A stretch of 64,000 nucleotides of DNA from UMGS1908 sp045655005 (GCA_045655005.1 JAZOOJ010000001.1:48798-112797); one strand, 5' to 3'; shown: positions 26,844-35,980, counted from the first letter of the stretch. Program-made: numbers and translations. Notes: generated by a model from the sequence alone, not told the origin.

Positions 26844-27545
26844 TTACATTAATGCGTATTTTGGGTCAAATGGCTTGGTTGTGCCTCTTGGAAGTCCTCC
26901 AAGTCGAAGCATTCCAATTTGGGTACGTTTTAAAAAGATTACGTTTTTGCCAATACTTTCAAACATACGCCTAATTTCACGATTCTTGCCCTCTTGAATT
27001 ACAATTTCAAGTTTGGTCTTTTCTTTGTCTTCTTCCAAAACTTTAATCATTGCTGGGGCGGTTTTTGTGTTTTCATCTAACTCAACACCACGTGAAAGTT
27101 TTAGTACTTCATTTCTTGTTATATTTCCTTCAATTTTAACGATATAATGTTTTTTTATTTTTGATGCTGGGGAAGTAATTTCTTTTGCGAAATCGCCGTC
27201 GTTGGTGAATAAAAGTAATCCCTCTGAGTCATAGTCAAGCCTGCCAACAGGTTTTACGTATGGGCGATATTTTTCTGGTATGAAGTCCATAACGGTTTTT
27301 CTTCCCTTGTCATCAGAAAGAGATGTTATACAGCCCTTTGGTTTATATAGCATAAGATAGATGTAATTTGATGTGTATTGCACACGCTTTCCGTCCAAGA
27401 AAACTCTGTCGTTATTTTCGTCGACATCAGTAGACAATTCGGTTACGACTTTTCCGTTTACGGAAATTCTGCCAGAAAGGATAATTTCTTCGGCTTTGCG
27501 TCTACTTGCAACGCCACAAGTTGACAAAAATTTATTAATTCTCAT
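26844..27545 (-). CDS. rluB: rRNA pseudouridine synthase RluB/RsuA family
   Basis: 233 aa. S4 RNA-binding domain at the N-terminus (MRINKFLSTCGVASRRKAEE), catalytic GRLDYDSEGLLLFTNDGDF with the nucleophilic Asp, KKHYIVKI, and EGKNREIRRMF. Isomerises a uridine in 23S rRNA (U2605 for RluB). The pattern alone does not separate RluB from RsuA, but RluB is the usual Firmicute member. Confidence 0.92.
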   Translation of the reverse strand: MRINKFLSTCGVASRRKAEEIILSGRISVNGKVVTELSTDVDENNDRVFLDGKRVQYTSNYIYLMLYKPKGCITSLSDDKGRKTVMDFIPEKYRPYVKPVGRLDYDSEGLLLFTNDGDFAKEITSPASKIKKHYIVKIEGNITRNEVLKLSRGVELDENTKTAPAMIKVLEEDKEKTKLEIVIQEGKNREIRRMFESIGKNVIFLKRTQIGMLRLGGLPRGTTKPFDPKYALM

Positions 27546-27647
27546 AAGGTTGTTTTTCTCCCCAAGTTTTGATAGTTTGCATTATACAATAAATTTATCG
27601 AAATTTCAAGAAATTATAATAAAAATATTTCTGAATAGTTTATTCTC

Positions 27648-27676
27648 TTGATAAACGGACAGCATTATGATAAAAT
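27648..27676 (+). promoter_or_regulatory. Promoter giving a leaderless plsC transcript
   Basis: TTGATA (27648-27653), 17 nt, TAAAAT (27671-27676), then exactly 6 nt to the ATG at 27683, which is where transcription should begin. Confidence 0.75.
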
Positions 27677-27682
27677 TAAACT

Positions 27683-28354
27683 ATGAAAAAATTGTTTACC
27701 ACAATAGGAAAGGCCGTGAATGCCTGCATAGAATTTATCTTAGCAACAATATTAGTAGTAGTTGCTTTGTTTTTGTATATCCCGCTCAGGATAATTTTCC
27801 CTACAAAGATTGTAGGCAGAAAGCATTTGAAAGAAGTTAAAGGTGGAAAAATTATAGCGTCAAATCATTACAGCAATTTTGATGGGGTTTTGCTTGTTGT
27901 ATTTTTCTACCCTATAACCTATGTAAGGAAGTTTTTATCAAAGAAAGAGTTATCGAGAAATAAATTCTTTGGATATATCTTTAAGGCGTTTGGGGCGATT
28001 TATATCGATAGAAGTCGATTGGATATGAAAGCAATGCGTGAAACAACAAAACAACTTCAAAAAGGAAAAACTTTAATAATGTTCCCAGAGGGTACAAGAA
28101 ACAAGTCTGGAGACGAAGAAACAAAGGCGTTGAAAGGTGGTGTTATATATTTTGCAAATAAAGCAGATGCTACTATTGTTCCTGTAACATTTTTACATCG
28201 TCCAAAGCCATTTAAGATGAATAAGATTATTATTTCTAAGGGTTATAAAATAGACAAGGAAGTGAAATGTAATACAGAACAAGAAATCGAAAAATTAGAA
28301 AAGATTTATAAAGACGTAAGGGCAGAATATATTAAAGAACAAAAAGGAGAATAA
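27683..28354 (+). CDS. plsC: 1-acyl-sn-glycerol-3-phosphate acyltransferase PlsC-like
   Basis: 223 aa, membrane-associated. Makes phosphatidic acid from lysophosphatidic acid in phospholipid synthesis. N-terminal TM (about residues 14-40), catalytic HX4D motif (NHYSNFDG), GAIYIDRS and FPEGTRN motifs. No ribosome binding site; its promoter places the transcription start on the ATG. Followed after 3 bp by the next gene. Confidence 0.92.
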   Translation: MKKLFTTIGKAVNACIEFILATILVVVALFLYIPLRIIFPTKIVGRKHLKEVKGGKIIASNHYSNFDGVLLVVFFYPITYVRKFLSKKELSRNKFFGYIFKAFGAIYIDRSRLDMKAMRETTKQLQKGKTLIMFPEGTRNKSGDEETKALKGGVIYFANKADATIVPVTFLHRPKPFKMNKIIISKGYKIDKEVKCNTEQEIEKLEKIYKDVRAEYIKEQKGE

Positions 28355-28357
28355 AGT

Positions 28358-28717
28358 ATGCAAAGTCTATTAGCAATCACAACTGATAATATCACCATTA
28401 TAATGTATGTGTTAGTAGCATTACTTCTTGTTGGGAATATATTATTCCTAGTGTTGTTTATTGGAAGTACTGCAAAGTGTGCAGATCTTGAAAATCAATT
28501 AAGGTCAAGAACAGGTGAGAATATTGCCAATACCGAACACGATAGAAATGCAGACCAGCCAGTAGGCGCAAGAATGGAAGATAAACAACAATATGTCGTA
28601 GTTGAAGCAAAAGATAACTTTAATGTAGTAGAAAAAGAAAGCCAACAAGTAGTTGCTGTTGCAAAGTCCAAAGACGAAGCACGTGAAATTATTAAAAGTA
28701 TGGCGCAAAAGGATTAA
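28358..28717 (+). CDS. Small membrane protein with C-terminal DUF2188-like segment
   Basis: 119 aa. One N-terminal TM (about residues 14-36), polar linker, and a C-terminal repeat-like unit (QYVVVEAKDNFNVVEKESQQ... DEAREIIKSMAQ) resembling the short beta-beta-alpha DUF2188/YegP fold; this is a pattern guess. AAAGGAG precedes the ATG. In operon with plsC. Confidence 0.65.
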   Translation: MQSLLAITTDNITIIMYVLVALLLVGNILFLVLFIGSTAKCADLENQLRSRTGENIANTEHDRNADQPVGARMEDKQQYVVVEAKDNFNVVEKESQQVVAVAKSKDEAREIIKSMAQKD

Positions 28718-28736
28718 AAAGGATTGTGATTAACTA

Positions 28737-29714
28737 ATGAATGAGAAAAGGAAATTTGAACCTAAGACCCCAGAGAAGTTTCACAGGTTGGTTGAAAGCG
28801 GAGAAGAAATTTTAATTGCTGGTGCGGGACAAGAAGGAAGTATAAAAATTGCTGATGGCGATATTGTGTCCGATGATGTTTATAATTGGAAAGTTCCCGT
28901 AGTAAGAAAGTGCGTAGATAGACTTGGCAATCACTACGGCAGAGCATTTATGCTGGTAAAGGATAAATTCGGATTGATGTATTTATTAAAACATAGACTA
29001 GAATATAATCAAATGGACGAGTGCTTCCATTCGTTTTGTACGGCATTTGATGTAGTAAGCGATTCCGAATTGAGTCAATACGAAAAATTGTGTGTACGAC
29101 ACGGTTGGAATGCTCCACATATTGAACCAATACAAATAATCTCAGGGGGAAAAGAGATTAAAGATCTTGGTCAGTTATGGTTGCTTGAAAACCATCATAC
29201 TAAATTGTTGCACAAAGCAAAGAAATTAACATTACCAAAGCAAGCAAACGCCATATTTAACGATGCCAATCCTGATGTATATTTGTCGCTGTTTATGACA
29301 CAAAACTATGCATATGACAGAGGTATTGGTAAAAACACAATGGGAACAGCAGAGCAAATAATTGCAAGACTGAATCCGGATAAACCTAAAATTAAATTTG
29401 TTGGTGCTATGCAACCGTTGGATCTTGACCAAACGTTCAAAAGAAAGATGGGTGACCGCTCGCTTGAGATGATTGATGAATATGGAGAGCGACATTTAGA
29501 CGATTGCTATTGTGCAATTGCAAGTGTTTATCAAAAACTTGGTTTCACCGTTACGCCAATGACAAAAGTTGAGAGAGAGAAAGATGGAATGGTTTTTGTT
29601 CACAGGGCAACACTTCTTCAAAAGGAAATAAATCCAAATGTTATCTTACAAGACCCGAACTGTACAGTATCAAAACACTTTGCAAACCCATTAGATGAAG
29701 AAGATATAATGTAG
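28737..29714 (+). CDS. Hypothetical protein, 325 aa
   Basis: Not recognised. Soluble protein without TM or a known motif; several Cys/His residues scattered through the middle (FHSFCTAFDV, CVRHGW). Same direction as plsC and 20 bp after the previous gene, ended by the terminator at 29730. Confidence 0.72.
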   Translation: MNEKRKFEPKTPEKFHRLVESGEEILIAGAGQEGSIKIADGDIVSDDVYNWKVPVVRKCVDRLGNHYGRAFMLVKDKFGLMYLLKHRLEYNQMDECFHSFCTAFDVVSDSELSQYEKLCVRHGWNAPHIEPIQIISGGKEIKDLGQLWLLENHHTKLLHKAKKLTLPKQANAIFNDANPDVYLSLFMTQNYAYDRGIGKNTMGTAEQIIARLNPDKPKIKFVGAMQPLDLDQTFKRKMGDRSLEMIDEYGERHLDDCYCAIASVYQKLGFTVTPMTKVEREKDGMVFVHRATLLQKEINPNVILQDPNCTVSKHFANPLDEEDIM

Positions 29715-29729
29715 AGTAAATAATATATT

Positions 29730-29767
29730 AAAGCATACTGACTATAAGAAAAGTCAATATGCTTTTT
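29730..29767 (+). terminator. Intrinsic terminator
   Basis: AAAGCATA-TGACT pairs with AGTCA-TATGCTTT, followed by T7. Confidence 0.9.
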
Positions 29768-29828
29768 TTATATGCATCTGCCAGTACGATGGTATAATGT
29801 TAAAATCTTCCGTAATTGGTGCGGAACA

Positions 29829-30356
29829 TTAAAGCAGACAAAAGGCAAAATTAAGCACAAATATATACATAAGCCAAAGTGTCCATACTGTCATAAATAT
29901 ACCGGCACCTATACTAGAGTTATAATAGCGGTAGGTTAGATATATAGAGTAGCCAATAAGTACACCTAGAATACAACAGCCAACAATAGGTAGAGTAAGC
30001 CCAAAGGTAAACAGAGGGTACAATAAAAATAATATTAAGTCAATCCCTAAGTGTATAAAATTTTCGTGAATTTCGTTTTTTGGTCGCTTGTTTGTATAAT
30101 GCGAAAACCACATAAGGTAGGTTGCAAGACCTACGAAATCCAAGGCAATAAGTGTTAGATATTTTAATAGGTTGCTTGAAAGCGAAAAAGTTGGCTCGTT
30201 GCTTATAATAAAGTCGAATAAATTGTTGGCAGAGAGAAGATATGCAAGTAGGGCAATTATCATAGCACTTGCTAAGAATATGAAAAGATAGAAGAATGCT
30301 GTTTTAAAGTCTATTTGATTTTTGCTTTCGTAAGTCGTAGTAGATGTGTTTGACAT
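29829..30356 (-). CDS. Integral membrane protein, possibly TspO/MBR-like
   Basis: 175 aa with about five hydrophobic helices (residues roughly 18-42, 60-82, 100-118, 122-142, 150-172). The last helix TVWTLWLMYIFVLNFAF resembles the W/F-LN end of TspO family tryptophan-rich sensors, but the N-terminal part is not diagnostic. Could equally be an unrelated 5-TM protein. Confidence 0.5.
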   Translation of the reverse strand: MSNTSTTTYESKNQIDFKTAFFYLFIFLASAMIIALLAYLLSANNLFDFIISNEPTFSLSSNLLKYLTLIALDFVGLATYLMWFSHYTNKRPKNEIHENFIHLGIDLILFLLYPLFTFGLTLPIVGCCILGVLIGYSIYLTYRYYNSSIGAGIFMTVWTLWLMYIFVLNFAFCLL

Positions 30357-30437
30357 ATTTTTACTCCAATGAAAGATTTAAATAGATTATAGACAAATAA
30401 AAATATTTTATTCGCCAGTCTTTAAGAGAAATTAAAG

Positions 30438-30466
30438 TTGACAAAAGACTAAATTAATAGTATTAT
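30438..30466 (+). promoter_or_regulatory. Sigma-A promoter for ABC-F gene
   Basis: TTGACA (30438-30443), 17 nt, TATTAT (30461-30466). Confidence 0.8.
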
Positions 30467-30509
30467 ATCTTGGTAGAAATAAAGGTAAATTATATAAGAG
30501 AGGGTAATA

Positions 30510-32090
30510 ATGATTCAATGTACAAACGTTCGTCTTCAATTTGGAGCAAGGGTTCTATTTGAAGATGTAAACATCAAGTTTACTAAGGGTAATTGCTATG
30601 GTATAATTGGTGCCAATGGTGCGGGAAAGTCAACATTTTTAAAACTTTTAACTGGTGAACTTTCTCCAAGCAGTGGAGATATTTCAATCACAAAGGGTGA
30701 AAGAATGTCTGTTTTGGAGCAGAACCAAAATGCATATAACGATAAGACTGCGTTAGAAGTTGTTTTACTTGGGCACAAAAAACTTGTTGAGATTATGAAA
30801 GAAAAGGACGCTCTTTATGCAAAGCCTGATTTCAGTGACGAGGACGGAATACGCGCTGGAGAACTTGAAACAGAATTTGCTGAACTTGGTGGTTGGGAAG
30901 CTGAGGGCGAAGCCGAAACACTTTTAACTAACCTTGGTATTGACGAAGCGGATTTTCATAAGCTTATGGAAGATATCGAACCAAAGCAAAAGGTAAAAGT
31001 TCTTCTTGCAAAGGCGTTGTTTATGAGCCCTGACATTTTGGTGCTTGACGAACCAACTAACAACCTAGATGCAAAGACTGTAAACTGGCTGGAAGAATAT
31101 TTGATTGATTTTCCGAATATCATCATCGTTGTAAGCCATAACAGATATTTCCTAAACCGAATTTGCACACATACTTGCGACCTTGATTATGGGAAACTAA
31201 ACTTGTTCTCTGGTAACTACGATATGTGGTATGAAACAAGCCAACTTTTAATTCGTCAAGCAAAAGAGCAAAATAAAAAAGCAGAACAACGTGCAAAAGA
31301 ACTTCAAGAGTTTATTGCAAGATTCAGTGCTAATGCAAGTAAATCTCGACAAGCAACAAGCCGTAAAAAGGAGTTAGAGAAACTTGAATTCGCAGATGTA
31401 AAGGTTAGTTCAAGAAAGTACCCATATATTGATTTCAGACCTGAAAGAGAAGTTGGAAATGATATTTTATCGGTTGAAAATCTAACAAAAAAAGGCTATT
31501 TTGAGAACGTTAGCTTTGTTCTTAATAAAGATGATAAAATCGGATTTTTAAGCGATAAAAGCACAACCACAACAATGCTATTTAAGATACTTGCTGGCGA
31601 AGAAGAGCCAGATAGTGGCTCATACAAGTGGGGTTCAACAATAACTGCGGGATATTTACCTGAAAACAATGAATCATATTTTGCTGGGGTTGATTTAAAC
31701 CTTGTACAATGGCTTGGTCAGTATGCAAAGGAAAAAGACCAAAGAGATGAAACTTTCCTTCGTGGCTGGCTTGGCAGAATGTTATTTACTGGCGAAGAAA
31801 GCCAAAAGAAAGCAAAGGTAATAAGCGGTGGTGAAAGGGTTAGATGTATGTTAAGCCGTGCGATGTTAAAGGGCAGTAATGTCTTAATTTTTGATGAGCC
31901 AACCAACCACTTAGACCTTGAAAGTATAACAAGTTTAAATAAGGGAATGATTAATTTTAAAGGTCCAATTCTTTTCACCTCTCACGACCACGAGCTTATG
32001 CAAACGGTTGCTAACAGAATAATTGTTATAAATTCAACAAAAGAGTTTGACCGTCAAACAACGTATAACGATTATTTGGGAATAGAATAA
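30510..32090 (+). CDS. ABC-F family ATPase (YbiT-like), one degenerate ATP site
   Basis: 526 aa, two ABC domains and no TM, the layout of ribosome-acting ABC-F proteins. NBD1: Walker A GANGAGKST, Walker B DILVLDEPTNNLD, signature replaced by IEPKQKVKV. A helical P-site linker follows, with SRFSANASK-type sequence (ARFSANASKSRQATSR) as in YbiT. NBD2: signature ISGGERVR and Walker B NVLIFDEPTNHLD are intact, but Walker A reads LSDKSTTTTML with the glycines and catalytic Lys lost. GAGAGGG precedes the ATG. Confidence 0.92.
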   Translation: MIQCTNVRLQFGARVLFEDVNIKFTKGNCYGIIGANGAGKSTFLKLLTGELSPSSGDISITKGERMSVLEQNQNAYNDKTALEVVLLGHKKLVEIMKEKDALYAKPDFSDEDGIRAGELETEFAELGGWEAEGEAETLLTNLGIDEADFHKLMEDIEPKQKVKVLLAKALFMSPDILVLDEPTNNLDAKTVNWLEEYLIDFPNIIIVVSHNRYFLNRICTHTCDLDYGKLNLFSGNYDMWYETSQLLIRQAKEQNKKAEQRAKELQEFIARFSANASKSRQATSRKKELEKLEFADVKVSSRKYPYIDFRPEREVGNDILSVENLTKKGYFENVSFVLNKDDKIGFLSDKSTTTTMLFKILAGEEEPDSGSYKWGSTITAGYLPENNESYFAGVDLNLVQWLGQYAKEKDQRDETFLRGWLGRMLFTGEESQKKAKVISGGERVRCMLSRAMLKGSNVLIFDEPTNHLDLESITSLNKGMINFKGPILFTSHDHELMQTVANRIIVINSTKEFDRQTTYNDYLGIE

Positions 32091-32106
32091 GGATATCGAA
32101 ATAACG

Positions 32107-32185
32107 ATTAAATATACTACAAATAAAATATTTAAAAATTTAAAAAAAATAGTTGACAATGTTTGAAGATTGTAGTATATTTAAT
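32107..32185. repeat. Perfect 16-bp inverted repeat at tRNA promoter
   Basis: ATTAAATATACTACAA (32107-32122) and its exact complement TTGTAGTATATTTAAT (32170-32185), 47-nt spacer. The right arm covers the -10 box of the tRNA promoter. Confidence 0.75.
32153..32181 (+). promoter_or_regulatory. Promoter of tRNA cluster 1
   Basis: TTGACA (32153-32158), 17 nt, TATATT (32176-32181), about 85 bp before the first tRNA. Confidence 0.8.
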
Positions 32186-32269
32186 ATGTTGTTAGCGTGT
32201 GTTACACGCAAAGCAATAAAATTTAATAGCCAAAACTTTTGGAAACACACGTCTTTAAAAGTTTATTGT

Positions 32270-32346
32270 CGGGGTGTGGCGTAGCTTGGTAGCGCGCGTG
32301 GTTTGGGTCCATGAGGTCGGGAGTTCGAATCTCTCCACCCCGACCA
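32270..32346 (+). tRNA. tRNA-Pro (TGG)
   Basis: Cloverleaf with acceptor CGGGGTG/CACCCCG, anticodon loop TTTGGGT, T-loop GTTCGAAT and encoded CCA. First of six tRNAs. Confidence 0.95.
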
Positions 32347-32372
32347 TATAAAACATTTCACTTGAAGGGTTT

Positions 32373-32449
32373 GGACCTTTAGCTCAGTTGGTTAGAGCAA
32401 CCGGCTCATAACCGGTTTGTCCGCGGTTCAAGTCCGTGAAGGTCCACCA
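32373..32449 (+). tRNA. tRNA with CAT anticodon (elongator Met or Ile2)
   Basis: Acceptor GGACCTT/AAGGTCC, anticodon loop CTCATAA, CCA encoded. G1-C72 pair rules out initiator tRNA. The GGACCTTTAGCTCAG body resembles Ile2 (lysidine-modified CAT) as well as elongator Met. Confidence 0.9.
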
Positions 32450-32456
32450 AAAATTT

Positions 32457-32533
32457 GGCTCCATAGCTCAGTTGGTTAGAGCGCTAGCCTGTCACGCTAG
32501 AGGTCGACGGTTCGAGCCCGTTTGGAGTCGCCA
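32457..32533 (+). tRNA. tRNA-Asp (GTC)
   Basis: Acceptor GGCTCCA/TGGAGTC, anticodon loop CTGTCAC, G discriminator and encoded CCA. Confidence 0.95.
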
Positions 32534-32578
32534 TTATTTTTAAAGATAAAGTTTTCCAAAAGTTTTGACAAGAATTTT

Positions 32579-32654
32579 GCCTTGGTAGCTCAGTCGGTAG
32601 AGCAGGGGACTGAAAATCCCCGTGTCGGTGGTTCGATTCCGCCCTAAGGCACCA
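32579..32654 (+). tRNA. tRNA-Phe (GAA)
   Basis: Acceptor GCCTTGG/CTAAGGC, anticodon loop CTGAAAA, CCA encoded. Confidence 0.95.
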
Positions 32655-32663
32655 AAAATTCAT

Positions 32664-32738
<75 letters not shown>

Positions 32739-32745
32739 TTTTTTT

Positions 32746-32830
32746 GGGAGAGTTCCAGAGCGGCCAAATGGAACGGACTGTAAATCCGTCGACTATGTCT
32801 TCGATGGTTCAAATCCATCCTCTCCCACCA
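32746..32830 (+). tRNA. tRNA-Tyr (GTA)
   Basis: Acceptor GGGAGAG/CTCTCCC, anticodon loop CTGTAAA, long variable arm, CCA encoded. Confidence 0.95.
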
Positions 32831-32832
32831 AG

Positions 32833-32867
32833 TAGGGTTGTGCATAAAGCACAATCCTATTTTTTTG
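32833..32867 (+). terminator. Terminator of tRNA cluster 1
   Basis: TAGGGTTGTGC pairs with GCACAATCCTA (G-U), then T7. Confidence 0.93.
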
Positions 32868-32944
32868 TTAATAAATTTTGTTTTTCATTTTTTATTCAAG
32901 GCACAAGTAGGGGTATCAATCATAAATTGTACAAAATTTCACTA

Positions 32945-32973
32945 TTGACATAAATTTAATTCAATGTTAAAAT
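32945..32973 (+). promoter_or_regulatory. Sigma-A promoter
   Basis: TTGACA (32945-32950), 17 nt, TAAAAT (32968-32973). Confidence 0.82.
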
Positions 32974-33003
32974 TATTTTACTAATTAATAAGGTGGTAAA
33001 TTT

Positions 33004-34305
33004 ATGGACGAGAACACAATGGTTAATATTGCTACTAGAATTGTTCAAGAGTATAAACAATATGGTTATACGCAAAGCGTAAAAAATAAAATATTGATGT
33101 TTAGAAGTGATAAGAATTTTGCAGAGTTAGTGGCAAAATTGGCATATCGAGATTTTGATTTGTTTAAAAAGATTATTAGAGAAAAAGAGATAAAATTTAA
33201 TTATTCGCAAGTTACTTCATTTTTTAATCCTATTGAATTTCGTCTTGAATGGGCTCTTAGGAATGGCGTTAAAGGAATGGGTTTTGATGAGAAAAGAGTT
33301 TTAAGCGATATAAGTTTTAGACAAAACATTGCTTGGGCTTTTCAGCAATATACTACAAGTTATCACGCAGTAAGATTTTCGGCAATTTATCCTAATCAAA
33401 AAAATCCGCACGAGGGCAAGATTCAGAAAATTCAAAGATTTCCAGGAAGCGAGCAATTAACTGCAAGGGAAATTTTAGAAAAAGAATTAAAAGAACATCC
33501 AAATGTAGTTGAAGATATAATCGATGAGCAAACCTTTGATGATGAGCTTATTATCTCGCCAGAGCTTGTTGATATAATATTGGCAAACAATCCAAGCGAA
33601 TCGTTGTTGCATACTCTTTTATACAGGACTTATCAGAGGGGCAAAAGTCGTGGTGATCTCCTTGAAAAATACGCCGAGATTGCAGAGTCTCCAGATAGTG
33701 TAATGAATTTTTTAGACTCTGAAAAAAGAAGGTGTAGTGTGGCTTCACCTTCAGATTATGACTCGCCAGCAGACAGCATTTACCTTACTTATTTCAATTT
33801 GTTCCGTACGCATATTAAAGCGGTAGATAGAGCAATGGAAATTGCTTTTGGTAGAGATGACTATTTTGCCGGTGCAGAAGACTTTGAAATTCACACCGAA
33901 CTTCAAAAAAGGGTATATCATTATACTGATGTAAATGCATATGTTTGCGGAGATGCTCTAAAAGCACTTGCAAAAACCGCCTTTAAAACATTAAGAGAAA
34001 GAAGTCTTGTAAAAGAAAAGGCAGAGTTGCGTAAGTTTTTGCTATATGGAAACAGAAATGTTGTTGATATTATGACAAAAGCCTTTATTGATATTGCGTC
34101 CACCGGGCATATTGATGAATTGCTTGGAGTTCTTTCATATAATAAAGAAGATGTAGTACAACTTTTTATGTCTTGTTATGAAGATGAGTCGCAAGTAGAA
34201 AGTATATTGCAAAATTTTGGAAGATATGAAGAAAAGTTAAATGAAAAGCTGTTGGGAATAAAGGAATATCTACAAGAAGCATCTCAAGCGGACGAGCAAG
34301 ATTAA
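33004..34305 (+). CDS. Hypothetical helical protein, paralogue A
   Basis: 433 aa, function unknown. Predominantly helical and charged; no signal or TM. N-terminal block EYKQYGYTQSVKNKILMFRS (about residues 16-35) and ALRNGVKGMGFDEKRVL are shared with the adjacent gene at 34353, so the two arose by tandem duplication. AAGGTGG lies upstream of the ATG. Confidence 0.8.
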   Translation: MDENTMVNIATRIVQEYKQYGYTQSVKNKILMFRSDKNFAELVAKLAYRDFDLFKKIIREKEIKFNYSQVTSFFNPIEFRLEWALRNGVKGMGFDEKRVLSDISFRQNIAWAFQQYTTSYHAVRFSAIYPNQKNPHEGKIQKIQRFPGSEQLTAREILEKELKEHPNVVEDIIDEQTFDDELIISPELVDIILANNPSESLLHTLLYRTYQRGKSRGDLLEKYAEIAESPDSVMNFLDSEKRRCSVASPSDYDSPADSIYLTYFNLFRTHIKAVDRAMEIAFGRDDYFAGAEDFEIHTELQKRVYHYTDVNAYVCGDALKALAKTAFKTLRERSLVKEKAELRKFLLYGNRNVVDIMTKAFIDIASTGHIDELLGVLSYNKEDVVQLFMSCYEDESQVESILQNFGRYEEKLNEKLLGIKEYLQEASQADEQD

Positions 34306-34352
34306 TCTAAAATAACTGTCTGGGTTATTCAAGGAGTGAGTCAAAAGGGATT

Positions 34353-35597
34353 ATGGATATACTACGAGAAAGTAAAATAGCAGAGAATATAAGAAACGAA
34401 TACAGGAAATTCGGATATACTCAAAGTGTAAGAAATAAAATATTGATGTTTAGGTCAAGTGAGAGATTTGGGAACATTTTATCGATGCTTGACGACGATT
34501 TACTGAAAAAGGTGTTTCAAGAAAAAGCAATAAAAATAAATTATGATATTGCTTGTCGTTTCGATGAAAGACAAAAGCTTGCGTGGGCACTTAGGAATGG
34601 AAAGAAGAATTTGGGTAAAGACGAAAAGAAGATATTGGCCGAACACGCACACAAAGAAAATGTTCGTTGGGCAGTTTGGCAATATATGAGGGACTTTGGC
34701 GAGGTTAATCAAGATATAATGTCTCCTGATGGAAGCGGTTGGGGGATGAATATTGAAGTCCAAAAGTCACCTTATGGCGAAGATTTAACCGCAGAAGAAG
34801 TAATCATTAAGGAAATGCAACAGGGTGGCTGTTATCTTGAACAATACATTGATGCAGCGACGTATTTTTCAAAGAAGGTAATCTCAAACAAACTTGTAGA
34901 TTTAGTTCTTCAAAATAATCCAAGCAATGCAGTAGTTGGCACGCTTCTCAGTTGTTGCTATCAAGAGTATGAAAAACGAGTGGAACTCGCAATGGCTTAT
35001 GCAAAAACAGCAAAGTCAGCAAGACAAATTATAGGATTTTTAAATGTAGAAAGGAATACTTATTTTAATCTAAAAAGTGTAAACAATACGTTCGCTCATA
35101 CAATTTATGAACAAGGGAATGATGTTTATAATGAGTTGTATCAAATAGCTCAAAATAGGAATGACTTTTTTGATGGAGCGAGTGAAGAAGATATTTATAA
35201 GGGCGTTAAGCAGTTTATCAATAGTTGGAAAAATGTGTCATTAATATCTTTTCCTACCTTAGAAAAATTCACGAGCGTTGCTGTTTCAAAATTGCGTGAT
35301 AACGTATATACTAAACAAATTTTACGATACACATTGTCAGATGAAATGCTTACTAATATGATTTTGAACGCAATAGGAAACAACTTGAAAGGTGATGAAA
35401 TACAATCGCTTATAAACAAAACTTCTTATGATGCAAAAGAAATAGAAGATGTTTTTACTCAACTTCATTGGGACAATAGTTGGATACAAGAAAAACTGAA
35501 AGAATATGAACTTGCAGAAAGAGTGATAGACTCTAAACTTTTCGATGTTAAGGTTAGGCAAAAAATTGCCCAGAAACACTATGGGTCTGAATCTTAA
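34353..35597 (+). CDS. Hypothetical helical protein, paralogue B
   Basis: 414 aa. Same family as the gene at 33004: EYRKFGYTQSVRNKILMFRS, WALRNGKKNLGKDEKKIL, a matching LTAxE block, and LVDLVLQNNPSNAVVGTLL versus LVDIILANNPSESLLHTLL. Similarity runs along the whole length, but clearly diverged. Repeated short helical units suggest a solenoid, which is inference. AAAAGGG precedes the ATG by a few bases. Probably co-transcribed with paralogue A. Confidence 0.8.
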   Translation: MDILRESKIAENIRNEYRKFGYTQSVRNKILMFRSSERFGNILSMLDDDLLKKVFQEKAIKINYDIACRFDERQKLAWALRNGKKNLGKDEKKILAEHAHKENVRWAVWQYMRDFGEVNQDIMSPDGSGWGMNIEVQKSPYGEDLTAEEVIIKEMQQGGCYLEQYIDAATYFSKKVISNKLVDLVLQNNPSNAVVGTLLSCCYQEYEKRVELAMAYAKTAKSARQIIGFLNVERNTYFNLKSVNNTFAHTIYEQGNDVYNELYQIAQNRNDFFDGASEEDIYKGVKQFINSWKNVSLISFPTLEKFTSVAVSKLRDNVYTKQILRYTLSDEMLTNMILNAIGNNLKGDEIQSLINKTSYDAKEIEDVFTQLHWDNSWIQEKLKEYELAERVIDSKLFDVKVRQKIAQKHYGSES

Positions 35598-35690
35598 CTT
35601 TAATAACAGTCAAAAAAATGAGCAGTTTGCATTGTTCTAAAATAATTTTCACAAAATTTTCAATTATTTTAATTATTGAATAAATAGTAC

Positions 35691-35719
35691 TTGCGATTTA
35701 TAAAAAATAATGCTAAAAT
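35691..35719 (+). promoter_or_regulatory. Sigma-A promoter
   Basis: TTGCGA (35691-35696), 17 nt, TAAAAT (35714-35719). Confidence 0.7.
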
Positions 35720-35752
35720 ATATGTATATACTATCAAGCGGAGGAAAAACCT

Positions 35753-35980
35753 ATGGCAGAAATTAAGTATGAAGTTACCGAAAAATTAGGTGCACTTTCA
35801 GAACCTGTAAATGGCTATGCAAAAGAATTGAATATGATTAGTTGGAATGATCACGCTCCAGTTTTCGATTTAAGACCTTGGAACGTTGCTCATGACAGAA
35901 TGAGTAAAGGTATCACTTTCAACAAAGCAGAAGCAAAAGCATTAAGGGATATTCTAAACAGTTTAAATCTTGATGACTAG
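35753..35980 (+). CDS. PC4/YdbC-like ssDNA-binding protein
   Basis: 75 aa. Matches the YdbC family (PC4/p15 coactivator fold, single-stranded DNA binding): KYEVTEKLGALSE, ELNMISWNDHAPVFDLRPW, and KGITFNKAEAKALRDIL. GGAGG lies 9-11 nt upstream of ATG. Single gene with its own promoter and terminator. Confidence 0.88.
   Translation: MAEIKYEVTEKLGALSEPVNGYAKELNMISWNDHAPVFDLRPWNVAHDRMSKGITFNKAEAKALRDILNSLNLDD

Noticed and set aside
32373..32449. Initiator tRNA-Met
   Set aside because: The first acceptor pair is G1-C72 and the three G-C pairs typical of the initiator anticodon stem are missing.
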